The position numbers were made by a program, and so were the translations under genes. Positions 18,072 through 25,856 of a stretch of DNA of 64,000 bases are shown one piece after another (position 1 is the first letter of the stretch; each line of letters begins with the position of its first letter). This DNA is from Lysinibacillus timonensis (GTDB lineage: Bacteria > Bacillota > Bacilli > Bacillales_A > Planococcaceae), in NCBI RefSeq assembly GCF_900291985.1, contig NZ_LT985980.1, positions 1,888,001 to 1,952,000 of the forward strand, written 5' to 3'. The notes under the pieces were generated by a model. The model had not been told where the DNA came from, did not search any database, and saw only the letters and a program-made list of their open reading frames with translations.

Positions 18072-19049
18072 CTAGTTGGCTCGTGGATAGAAACATGCCA
18101 CCTCGTGCCCAGGTTCATATTCAGAGAGTTCGGGAGATTCTGTTTTACATTTTTCTGTCGCGTACGGGCAACGTGTATGAAATCTACATCCCGACGGTAT
18201 TTCTACGTTACTTGGAACATCTCCGTCTAAGATTACTCTTTCTCTTTTATCCCGTATGGTCGGATCAGGTAGTGGAACTGCTGATACTAAACTAATCGTA
18301 TAAGGATGAAGTGGCTTATCGAATAGCTGAGTTCTTGTTGTAATTTCAACAATTTTCCCCAAATACATAACAGCAATTCGATCACTAATATATTTCACCG
18401 CTGGTAATCCATGCGCAATAAATATGAATGTTAAATTAAAATCGTTTTCTAGTTGAATAAGTAAATTTAAAATCTGTGCTTGAATGGAAACATCTAAAGC
18501 GGAAATAGGCTCATCGCAAATAATCAATTTTGGTCTTAAAGCAACTGCTCGTGCAATTCCTACCCTTTGTCTTTGTCCACCGCTGAACTCGTGAGGGAAG
18601 CGATTTAGATAGGATGCGTCTAGCCCAACTGCCTCCATTAATTGAATGACTTCTAGTTCTATTTCTTTTTTAGATTTATTAGTATGTGTCCGAAGAGGTT
18701 CTGCAATAATATCTTTTACTCGCATTCTAGGATTCAATGAAGAAAAAGGATCTTGGAATATCATTTGTATATCAGAACGTAAATCTCTTATTTCTTTTTT
18801 CGATAGTTTATCGAAATTTCTTCCATTAAAGATAATTGTCCCTTCTGTCTTTTCAAGCAAATGAATAAGTAAATTCCCTGTCGTAGACTTACCACATCCT
18901 GATTCTCCAACAATCCCTAGAGTCTCGCCTTCATAAACTTCAAAACTAATGCCATCCACCGCTTTCAGTAATTGCTTTTTCGTGAATCCCTCTTTTACTT
19001 CAAAATATTTCTTTAAATCCTTAACTTCTAGAAGTACCTTTTTACTCAT
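18072..19049 (-). CDS. Peptide ABC transporter ATPase (OppF/DppF type)
   Basis: Second ATPase of the oligopeptide/dipeptide importer, cytoplasmic face. Walker A GESGCGKST near residue 49, signature FSGGQRQRVGIARA, Walker B LIICDEPISALD, and the C-terminal oligo_HPY domain with its CRFHTRCPYATEKC cysteine cluster, a family trait that can hold an iron-sulfur cluster. It starts inside the stop of the partner ATPase (4-base overlap). Order SBP-permease-permease-ATPase-ATPase is canonical. Confidence 0.92.
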   Translation of the reverse strand: MSKKVLLEVKDLKKYFEVKEGFTKKQLLKAVDGISFEVYEGETLGIVGESGCGKSTTGNLLIHLLEKTEGTIIFNGRNFDKLSKKEIRDLRSDIQMIFQDPFSSLNPRMRVKDIIAEPLRTHTNKSKKEIELEVIQLMEAVGLDASYLNRFPHEFSGGQRQRVGIARAVALRPKLIICDEPISALDVSIQAQILNLLIQLENDFNLTFIFIAHGLPAVKYISDRIAVMYLGKIVEITTRTQLFDKPLHPYTISLVSAVPLPDPTIRDKRERVILDGDVPSNVEIPSGCRFHTRCPYATEKCKTESPELSEYEPGHEVACFYPRAN

Positions 19050-20041
19050 TGACTTAGCTCACCTACCTTATCCAGCACTAACCAACAACGAGCTTGCCGG
19101 CTGTCATCAAGTTGTAATAGCGGGGGGGCATCAACTAAGCACTTATCCATTGCAAATGGACAACGTGGATTAAATCTACAACCAGTGGGCATTGCAAACG
19201 GCGATGGTACTGTCCCTTTAATGGATTCTAGTTTTTCATTTATTTCATAAAATTTTGGTGTACTATTTAATAACCCTTTCGTATACGGATGTTTTGGTGT
19301 TTTAAATAAGCTATAAACATCTGCATACTCAACTACTTGACCTGCATACATAACCGCAACGTTATCGGCCATTTCGGCCACTACACCTAAATCATGTGTA
19401 ATAAGTAAAATGGCTGTATCATTCTCTTTCTTGAGCATTTTCATCAATTCTAAAATCTGTGCTTGTATCGTTACATCTAATGCTGTTGTTGGTTCATCAG
19501 CAATCAGTAATTTAGGTTTGCATGATAATGCCATCGCTATCATGACACGTTGCCGCATTCCACCACTCAATGTGTGAGGGTAACTATTATAAATCTTCTC
19601 TGCCCTTGGTATACCTACACGCTTTAATAACTCTATGACTTGTAGCTTTGCTTCCTTTTTTCCTACACCTTGGTGAAGACGGATGGATTCTGATATTTGA
19701 TTGCCAATTGTAAATAGAGGGTTTAGCGATGTAAGTGGTTCTTGGAAGATCATTGCAATCTCATTTCCCCGAAGTTTTCGATAATCTTTTTCTTTGATTG
19801 TTGTTAATTCGGTCTTTTCTAACATAATGTTTCCTTTTTCAATAACTCCCGGTTTTTCAATCAATCCCATAATGGATAGTGCCGTAACACTTTTTCCTGA
19901 ACCAGATTCGCCAACTACAGCTAATGTTTCACCTTTTCGAATTTGGAAGGTGACACCATTAACTGATGGAACATACCCCTCATTCGTTTTAAAGGAGGTA
20001 TGTAAATCCTTTACATTTAATACATAGCTTAAATCACTCAT
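19046..20041 (-). CDS. Peptide ABC transporter ATPase (OppD/DppD type)
   Basis: First ATPase of the importer: Walker A GESGSGKSVT near residue 45, signature LSGGMRQRVMIAMA, Walker B LLIADEPTTALD, switch His in LITHDLG, and a C-terminal oligo_HPY extension with CRFNPRCPFAMDKC. ATG at 20041 is preceded by GGAGGTGA. It forms the nucleotide-binding pair with the ATPase encoded directly downstream. Confidence 0.92.
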   Translation of the reverse strand: MSDLSYVLNVKDLHTSFKTNEGYVPSVNGVTFQIRKGETLAVVGESGSGKSVTALSIMGLIEKPGVIEKGNIMLEKTELTTIKEKDYRKLRGNEIAMIFQEPLTSLNPLFTIGNQISESIRLHQGVGKKEAKLQVIELLKRVGIPRAEKIYNSYPHTLSGGMRQRVMIAMALSCKPKLLIADEPTTALDVTIQAQILELMKMLKKENDTAILLITHDLGVVAEMADNVAVMYAGQVVEYADVYSLFKTPKHPYTKGLLNSTPKFYEINEKLESIKGTVPSPFAMPTGCRFNPRCPFAMDKCLVDAPPLLQLDDSRQARCWLVLDKVGELSQ

Positions 20042-20053
20042 GAGTTCACCTCC

Positions 20054-20947
20054 CTACCTTTCCGTCCTCGGATCTAACACATCACGAAGCCAATCACCTA
20101 AGAAAATAATTCCTAATACAGTAATGGTAATGGCAACCCCAGGCAATGTAGCTAACCACCAGCTAGTCGCTAAATAGTCCCTTCCATCACTTAAAATTCC
20201 TCCCCACGAAACCGTTGGAGGTTGTATTCCCAATCCTAAGAAACTAAGTGAAGCTTCTAACAAAATAGTAGAGGCAACACTTAAAGTTGAAATAACAATA
20301 AACGAAGACATGACGTTCGGTAATATATGACGGAACATAATGATTGAATTTTTTACGCCTATTGTTCTAGCGGCTTTTACAAATTCTCTCTCTTTAATAG
20401 ATAATGTTTCACCTCGAACGATACGAGCATAAGCTACCCAGTTTGTTACACCTATTACAATAATGAGCGTTGTAACACTCGAATCAAATATTGCAAGAAA
20501 TACGAGTGCAAATAATACATTCGGAATTGCAAGAAATGAGTCTACTAATCTCATTAAAACCATGTCTACCCATCTACCATAAAAACCTGCTATAAGTCCC
20601 ACTACGATTCCAATAATTCCGGCTAAAACAACTGCGGAAATCCCAACTAACAACGACACTTGAGAGCCGTAAATAATTCTACTTAAAATATCACGACCTA
20701 AATTATCGGTGCCTAATAAATGAGCTGGATCACTGCCCTCTAGCCAAAATGGTGGCTTTAGCATTTTTGTAGGGTTAATTGTAGCAGGGTCATACGGAGC
20801 AAGTTGTTGGGCAAAAATTGCAACAAAAACAACGATAATTACAATAAGAAAACCAACAAAACCTGTTTTGCTTTTTAAAAGTGATTTGAATAATATTGCA
20901 CTATCATACCTTCTACGGACGACTGATGTTTTATCAATGCTTTGCAC
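20054..20947 (-). CDS. Peptide ABC transporter permease (OppC/DppC type)
   Basis: A 297-residue BPD_transp_1 permease with an N-terminal OppC_N helix, a cytoplasmic loop containing GTDNLGRDILSR near 78-89 and five further helices. The EAA-type coupling loop reads EFVKAARTIGVKNS near 188-201. Start is GTG at 20947 behind AAGGGGTG. It pairs with the OppB-type permease upstream to form the channel. Confidence 0.92.
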   Translation of the reverse strand: MQSIDKTSVVRRRYDSAILFKSLLKSKTGFVGFLIVIIVVFVAIFAQQLAPYDPATINPTKMLKPPFWLEGSDPAHLLGTDNLGRDILSRIIYGSQVSLLVGISAVVLAGIIGIVVGLIAGFYGRWVDMVLMRLVDSFLAIPNVLFALVFLAIFDSSVTTLIIVIGVTNWVAYARIVRGETLSIKEREFVKAARTIGVKNSIIMFRHILPNVMSSFIVISTLSVASTILLEASLSFLGLGIQPPTVSWGGILSDGRDYLATSWWLATLPGVAITITVLGIIFLGDWLRDVLDPRTER

Positions 20948-20958
20948 CTTTTCACCCC

Positions 20959-21876
20959 TTAATTGTATTTAATTCGTGGGTCTAGAATTCTATATAAAAT
21001 ATCTACTATTAAGTTCATTAAAATTACTAATATCGCAATAATAAATACACTTGCTTGAACAATGGCCATATCTCGTGAATTTATTGCCTGAATTAGTAGT
21101 TGTCCTAATCCCGGCCAAGCGAATACAGTCTCAGTTACGAGTGCTCCACCTACTAATGTTGAAGTTTGTAGAGCAGTTATTGTAATGACTGGGATAAGAG
21201 AATTTCGAAATGCATGTTTATAAATAACTATGAATTTCCTTAACCCCTTACTCTTGGCAGTACGTATATAATCTTGATTTAAAATTTCGATCATACTTGA
21301 ACGAACTAATCTCGTCATCTCAGCAGCAATGCCTGTCCCGAGTGTAATAGCCGGTAATATTAAATGGGACAAACTTCCCCTCCCTGAAACAGGCAACCAT
21401 CCTAACATAACCGAAAACAATAGAATAAGCATAATTCCTAACCAGAAGTTCGGCATTGCTCTTCCTATTACTGCTCCACCAGTTGCAATAAAATCTAACA
21501 TGGAATTACGCTTTGTTGCTGACCAAATTCCCATTGGAATCGCGATAATAACTGCAACAATCATTGCTGCAACTGCAAGTTCAAAGGTTGCTGGTAACCG
21601 TTCTAAAACGATCGGTAGAGCATGATCATTGTAGCGATATGAATAGCCAAAATCACCTTGCAACAAACCTGCTAGATACGTAAAGTATTGAATATGAAAC
21701 GGTTGATCAAGTCCTAAAGCTTTTCTCAAATTTGCAATGTCTTCTGGTGAAGCATCTTCAGGTAGTAATAATGCAACAGGGTCTCCAGCTACAAATACCA
21801 GGACAAAGACAATAAAGGAAATAATAAATAATACAGGAATAACTTCTAATAGTCTTTTCACTAAAAACTTCAGCAA
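20959..21876 (-). CDS. Peptide ABC transporter permease (OppB/DppB type)
   Basis: A 305-residue permease with six helices. It has the N-terminal FLVKRLLEVIPVLF segment, the family motif GDFGYSY near 94-100 and the EAA-type loop DYIRTAKSKGLRK near 197-209. TTG start at 21876, nine bases from AGGAG. It is separated from the substrate-binding protein gene by a strong terminator, which would make permease expression lower than that of the binding protein. Confidence 0.92.
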   Translation of the reverse strand: MLKFLVKRLLEVIPVLFIISFIVFVLVFVAGDPVALLLPEDASPEDIANLRKALGLDQPFHIQYFTYLAGLLQGDFGYSYRYNDHALPIVLERLPATFELAVAAMIVAVIIAIPMGIWSATKRNSMLDFIATGGAVIGRAMPNFWLGIMLILLFSVMLGWLPVSGRGSLSHLILPAITLGTGIAAEMTRLVRSSMIEILNQDYIRTAKSKGLRKFIVIYKHAFRNSLIPVITITALQTSTLVGGALVTETVFAWPGLGQLLIQAINSRDMAIVQASVFIIAILVILMNLIVDILYRILDPRIKYN

Positions 21877-21973
21877 TCTGCATCACTCCTTTAATTTCAG
21901 GGAACATGTTTGCGACATATAATAACAAATCAATATTTTTCTTATTTAAATAACATCAATACTTCTCGATTAG

Positions 21974-22010
21974 TGAAAAAAGGTCAGAGGCTTCCCTTAC
22001 CTCTGACCTC
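21974..22010 (-). terminator. Intra-operon terminator after the peptide-binding protein gene
   Basis: Perfect 10-bp stem AGGTCAGAGG/CCTCTGACCT (21981-21990, 22000-22009) followed on the minus strand by TTTTTT. It sits between the binding-protein gene and the permease genes and probably acts as a partial terminator that sets their ratio. Confidence 0.85.
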
Positions 22011-22018
22011 ATCTTTAC

Positions 22019-23593
22019 TTATTGACGTGTTATTGTAGGAACGTAAAGCATTTCATCAGAAGTTGGAGTGAAGTTAATTCGGTCATTAACTCCTGTATTA
22101 ATTTTTTCCAAATACAATGTTACGTATGGTACATCTTCAGCTACAATCTGTTGAACTTCTTGTAATTGTTGTTCCCTCGTTGAAGAATCCATGTTTGTAC
22201 GTGATTCGTTTAAAATTGCATCTACTTCTGCGTTAGCATAATCTGTATGACCGGCAAATCGATCTGAATGGAATCTGTCCAATGAATAAGCACCGTCATA
22301 CATGGAGTTTCCTAAACCTAATAAGTAGGCTTCTTTATTTTCATTTGCATTTCGTAATTCTACAAAAGTACTCCATTCAGAGAACTCTAAATTCACAGTA
22401 ATTCCTGCTTGAGCTAACATACCTACAATTAACTCTGCTACTTCGGCATCTTGCAAATAGCGACCTTTTGAAGCATGTAATGTCATTTCAAATCCGTTTG
22501 GATATCCTGCTTCAGCAAGTAATTGTTTTGCTTTCTCTATATCATAGTTATACGTATCATATAGGCTTGGTTCGTGACCAAAATTACCTGGTCCAACCAT
22601 TGTTAAAGTTGGTATTCCCGCACCTTGTAGGGCAAACTCTGTTAAAGTTCCATCATCGATTGCATAATCGATTGCCTGTCGTACTTTAGCATCTGCCGTT
22701 GGATACCCTTCCGTTGCACGTAGTACTAAAAAGATCGTTCTATTGGAAACCTCTTGTTTTAATGAAGTAGATTCATTACTTTCGACACGATCCCAATCAG
22801 CCGGAGGAATATTGGTTGCGATATCTACCCCTCCTGCAAGCAACTCTGAAACACGAGTTGAATCTTCTGGTATTACACGGAAAGTAACTTTATCCCATTC
22901 CTCAACTTTCCCTAAGAAGTAATCATCAAATGGCTCGAATACGATTCGGTCATCTCTAACCCATTCCACAAACTTATATGGCCCTGTACCAATTGGATTT
23001 TCTAAGAAGTAATCCCAACCATTCTCTTCAATATATTTACTTGGTAACATACCAGACCCTAAGCGTGATAGTCGGTGTATAATGGATGGTTCTGGTGCAT
23101 GAGTAACAATTTGAACCGTATAAGGGTCAACAATTTTCACTTCTTTAATTTGTTTATAGTTTGGATGTTCCTTTAACGTATCATCAGTTGCAACTCTCTC
23201 CAAAGTATATTTAACATCATCAGCAGTGAAATCATCTCCATTGTGGAATTTCACACCTTGTTTTAATACAACCTGAATTGTCATATCATCAATAATTTCA
23301 TAGGATTCAGCCAACCACGGCTGCAATTCATTGTTTTCATCCCGTTTAAATAAATAATCGAACATGTTTTGATGAATAGATTCTGTTGACGTATTATTGT
23401 GGGCGTGTATGTCAAACCCAAGCATATCTGAACCAATTGCAATTACCAATTCTCTATCTTCAGCAGTAGATTCCGTATTGCCTTCCGTTTCCATCTCAGG
23501 TGTTTCTTCATTTGTTTCTGTAGATGTATTCCCCGAACAAGCTGCTAAAATTAGCACCATTAACAACGACCAGAAAATTAGAAGCTTTCTCAC
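22019..23593 (-). CDS. Peptide-binding lipoprotein of ABC importer (SBP family 5)
   Basis: Extracytoplasmic solute receptor. A lipoprotein signal of 18 residues ends in LILAAC (lipidated Cys19), followed by a Ser/Thr/Glu-rich linker. The family 5 body includes the ANPW-region equivalent and the typical QLLAEAGYPNGFEM segment near 355-368. Length 524 fits DppA/OppA-like proteins. GTG start at 23593 after AAAGGGGG. First gene of the operon ending with the M20 peptidase. Peptide class (di-, oligo- or gamma-glutamyl) cannot be told from sequence. Confidence 0.92.
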   Translation of the reverse strand: MRKLLIFWSLLMVLILAACSGNTSTETNEETPEMETEGNTESTAEDRELVIAIGSDMLGFDIHAHNNTSTESIHQNMFDYLFKRDENNELQPWLAESYEIIDDMTIQVVLKQGVKFHNGDDFTADDVKYTLERVATDDTLKEHPNYKQIKEVKIVDPYTVQIVTHAPEPSIIHRLSRLGSGMLPSKYIEENGWDYFLENPIGTGPYKFVEWVRDDRIVFEPFDDYFLGKVEEWDKVTFRVIPEDSTRVSELLAGGVDIATNIPPADWDRVESNESTSLKQEVSNRTIFLVLRATEGYPTADAKVRQAIDYAIDDGTLTEFALQGAGIPTLTMVGPGNFGHEPSLYDTYNYDIEKAKQLLAEAGYPNGFEMTLHASKGRYLQDAEVAELIVGMLAQAGITVNLEFSEWSTFVELRNANENKEAYLLGLGNSMYDGAYSLDRFHSDRFAGHTDYANAEVDAILNESRTNMDSSTREQQLQEVQQIVAEDVPYVTLYLEKINTGVNDRINFTPTSDEMLYVPTITRQ

Positions 23594-23718
23594 TTATATC
23601 CCCCTTTAAATTCGACTTTGCAGCAATCCCTCTTCTTTCAACTCTATGATGTTTACTTAATATATTCTCGAAAAATTTGGTATTATGAATAGATTTAAAC
23701 AACAAATAATGACAATTA

Positions 23719-23943
23719 GGCTGGGACAAAACTAGCTGGTAATCCAAAGTACCGTTCAAAATAGGCGGAGAAACTCCGTCTAATGTATATAGTCGAGGCA
23801 AAAGAAGCCAATATAAGCGGAGAATTTCCGATAAACTGCACTAATTTGGACAAAATATCAAGATTTGAATAAGATAACCGGATAAACTCCTCTTATTTTT
23901 CAAAAAAATTGAGTAATTTCTTAATATAAGTGGAAGTTTTCCG
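23719..23943. repeat. Intergenic repeat region with short CGGA...TCCG palindromic modules
   Basis: Non-coding stretch upstream of the binding-protein gene. It begins GGCTGGGACAAAAC (23719-23732) and holds spaced palindromic modules: CGGAGAAACTCCG (23766-23778), CGGAGAATTTCCG (23818-23830), CCGGATAAACTCC (23878-23890) and TGGAAGTTTTCCG (23931-23943). It resembles dispersed intergenic repeats of Bacillales, but family membership needs a genome comparison. Confidence 0.5.
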
Positions 23944-24000
23944 TTTAAATATTTCACGTATAGTAAATAACCATTTGGTATTTATATGCTAATAAAAAAA

Positions 24001-24183
24001 TGGGGGTAGTAAACATGGGGGGCTCACCCATTACCTTTTTGCACCTTTAACAGAACCAGCGACAAAAGAGCCCGGCTCTAGTTACTATCAAAAATCCTTC
24101 ATTATTCAGGTATTTATCAGTTTTACCCTAGCCTCTTCTTACGATTAGTCAAGTGTATTTCTTTATTTTCTTTTATGTTTTTG
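24001..24183. other. Non-coding stretch between intergenic repeats and IS110 element
   Basis: No gene seen. A small GAGCCCGGCTC palindrome and T/C-rich sequence are present. The right end of the IS110 element may fall here or at the hairpin that follows; IS110 elements have no clear terminal repeats, so the boundary cannot be drawn by eye. Confidence 0.4.
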
Positions 24184-24227
24184 ATTTAGGTTTAGTGGGG
24201 AGTTCTTCCCTGCCCCTAGACCTAAAT
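24184..24227. repeat. Large hairpin beyond the 3' end of the IS110 transposase gene
   Basis: ATTTAGGT (24184-24191) pairs with ACCTAAAT (24220-24227), and the interior AGTGGGG can pair with CCCCT. It gives a stem of about 14 bp around an AGTTCTTCCCTG loop. It could belong to the element's non-coding end. Confidence 0.55.
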
Positions 24228-24242
24228 TTACGTATGCCAAAA

Positions 24243-24276
24243 AGACCTTACGATTTTTATTTTTTTCGAAAGGTCT
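24243..24276 (-). terminator. Terminator of the IS110 transposase gene
   Basis: AGACCTT-CG / CG-AAGGTCT stem with an AT-rich loop, 25 bp past the transposase stop, followed on the minus strand by TTTTTGG. Confidence 0.65.
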
Positions 24277-24301
24277 ATATGTTATAGTTTGAGGTAGGTG
24301 A

Positions 24302-25525
24302 TTACGATTTCTGAACCTGTATTGCGGACTCATAATCGTAAAGAATGTTCTGCTTCAATAACTGAAACGTCACTTTCAGAAATTTATTGATGCAGGCGAC
24401 GATTGCAACCTTATGAGGCTTCTTCTGAGGTTGCTTTTTTAATTTGTAATAATAGTCCACAAAATGATTCGGTTTTCCTTTTGCCATAAGCATTGCACAT
24501 ACCATAAAATATAAAATCTTTCGTAAATGCTTGTTACCTCTTTTATTAATTCGATCTCTATATTGAGTAGTTCCCGACTGGTAGCGCATAATATCTATTC
24601 CTGCATAAGCGTTCAATTGTTTTGCATTTTTAAAGCGGCGAATATCACCAATTTCTCCAATCAATCTGCAAGCTGTTGAATCGCCAATACCTGGTATCGA
24701 ACGATATATAAGATATTCTTTTCGTCCTTCGGACAATACCACCATTTGTCTTACAAGAGAATTCTTCATCTCTAGTAAATCCGCAATGCGGGCTGCATAA
24801 TCACGTACTTGATCGCAACGAATATCATTCACTTTAATTGCTGGATAGCTATTTTGTGCTGCTTCCAATAAAACTGCTGCTTTTGCTTCAGCCCGTGCTA
24901 ATGAGAGGTTTTTGCGCGTATTAGTCTTTAAGCGATTTTTAATAATTGTTTTTGAATGGACCAATAAAAGTTCGGGATGAGGATAGAGCTGCACAATATT
25001 TAAAAACAGGGCAGAACTTGGTGTAATTAACTGTTCTAATTCAGGAAAACTTAGATGTAAAATAGCATGCATACGGCTTTTTAAAAGAATGATTTCTTCC
25101 TCTATTTCATCGTAATAACGCGTCATGGCGCGCATCTGTTCATAATAGTCGTCTTGTATGTACGTTGTTTCTCTTTCCATTTTAAAATGAGTTTTCGCAA
25201 GCTCATGAGCATCACTAAGATCCGTTTTATTTCGACGCATCTTCGCCATCTGTAAATTCGCTTCAAGTGGATTCATTCGGCAGTATGCATAACCGTAATC
25301 TTTGAAGAACGCCTCGACAGGCTTTGAATAGACGCCAGTTGCTTCAAATACGATGTCTGGCACTTGTCCATCAAGTAATTTAATGTCTTCAATTTTCTTA
25401 TGTAATCGCTCAAAATCAACACGTGTATGATTTAACTCGCCTTCAAATTCACATTGGCGATAGCCATTATAAATCGCAACTGTACTTTTTCCTTTACTTA
25501 CATCTAACGCAATGACATGTTTCAT
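24302..25525 (-). CDS. IS110-family transposase (DEDD recombinase)
   Basis: The 407-residue recombinase has an N-terminal RuvC-like domain with the DEDD residues Asp8 (ALDVS), Glu61 (FEATG), Asp102 and Asp105 (KTDLSDA). The C-terminal Tnp_IS116/IS110/IS902 domain carries a helix-hairpin-helix (IPGIGDSTA) and Ser317 in YQSGTTQ as the likely nucleophile. Full length and apparently intact; ATG at 25525 follows AAAGGAG. The IS110 family is now known to be guided by an element-encoded bridge (seeker) RNA, and a structured stretch lies upstream. Confidence 0.95.
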   Translation of the reverse strand: MKHVIALDVSKGKSTVAIYNGYRQCEFEGELNHTRVDFERLHKKIEDIKLLDGQVPDIVFEATGVYSKPVEAFFKDYGYAYCRMNPLEANLQMAKMRRNKTDLSDAHELAKTHFKMERETTYIQDDYYEQMRAMTRYYDEIEEEIILLKSRMHAILHLSFPELEQLITPSSALFLNIVQLYPHPELLLVHSKTIIKNRLKTNTRKNLSLARAEAKAAVLLEAAQNSYPAIKVNDIRCDQVRDYAARIADLLEMKNSLVRQMVVLSEGRKEYLIYRSIPGIGDSTACRLIGEIGDIRRFKNAKQLNAYAGIDIMRYQSGTTQYRDRINKRGNKHLRKILYFMVCAMLMAKGKPNHFVDYYYKLKKQPQKKPHKVAIVACINKFLKVTFQLLKQNILYDYESAIQVQKS

Positions 25526-25639
25526 TTAATTCTTCTCCTTTGACCAATCATAGAAGCCTTCACAGTACCTTATCGATTCCACTTTCTTTTACACGATCTC
25601 TTTGGACCCAACATACTAAACTGATTCACATAAGGGCGT

Positions 25640-25702
25640 GAAGTTAGCCGGTTTATAATACGGACTCATGGTCCCAGAGGCTAGTCGGCTTTTCTTCACT
25701 TC
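25640..25702 (-). ncRNA. Candidate bridge RNA segment of IS110 element
   Basis: On the minus strand, upstream of the transposase: outer pairing GAAGT/ACTTC, then AGCCG/CGGCT, an internal loop of 10 and 11 nt, and a terminal GGAC-CATGA-GTCC hairpin. A stem with a large internal loop is the layout of bridge RNA binding loops. Position before the recombinase gene fits the IS110 subgroup; in IS1111-type elements the RNA lies on the other side. Inference from structure and context only. Confidence 0.45.
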
Positions 25703-25751
25703 TACTATAAAAAAATAGTAGCACAAACCATGGCCTTGGTTTGTACTACTA
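25703..25751 (-). terminator. Hairpin/terminator at the upstream edge of the IS110 element
   Basis: AGTAG-C-ACAAACCA (25717-25730) pairs with TGGTTTGT-ACTACT (25737-25750). On the minus strand it is followed by ATTTTTTT. The TAGTAG arm can also pair with CTACTA at 25702-25707, giving two exclusive folds. It may shield the element from metH read-through. Confidence 0.6.
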
Positions 25752-25814
25752 ATGTTAGTATGTTTGTGGCGTGCAAAAATAATCAACTGGATTGCCCTTA
25801 TCTTTCATCAAAAT

Positions 25815-25843
25815 AAAAAAGCAGGGAGCTTAATCCCTACTTC
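25815..25843 (-). terminator. Terminator of yitJ-metH
   Basis: AAGCAGGGA / TCCCTACTT stem (25819-25827, 25834-25842) followed on the minus strand by TTTTTTATTTT, immediately after the metH stop. Confidence 0.85.
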
Positions 25844-25856
25844 TTATCAGTCCAAT

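Larger units (their letters stand above)
24184..25750 (-). mobile_element. IS110-family insertion element (approximate limits)
   Basis: About 1.5 kb comprising a DEDD transposase gene with structured non-coding sequence on both sides. Limits are set by the outermost hairpins and are approximate, because IS110 elements lack flanking target duplications and mostly lack terminal inverted repeats. It lies between the metH terminator and the peptide-transport operon and does not interrupt a recognisable gene. Confidence 0.6.

Noticed and set aside
23508-23801. 97-codon minus-strand frame running into the peptide-binding protein gene
   Set aside because: It overlaps the start of a clear lipoprotein gene in another frame and the intergenic repeat modules; it has no recognisable protein features.
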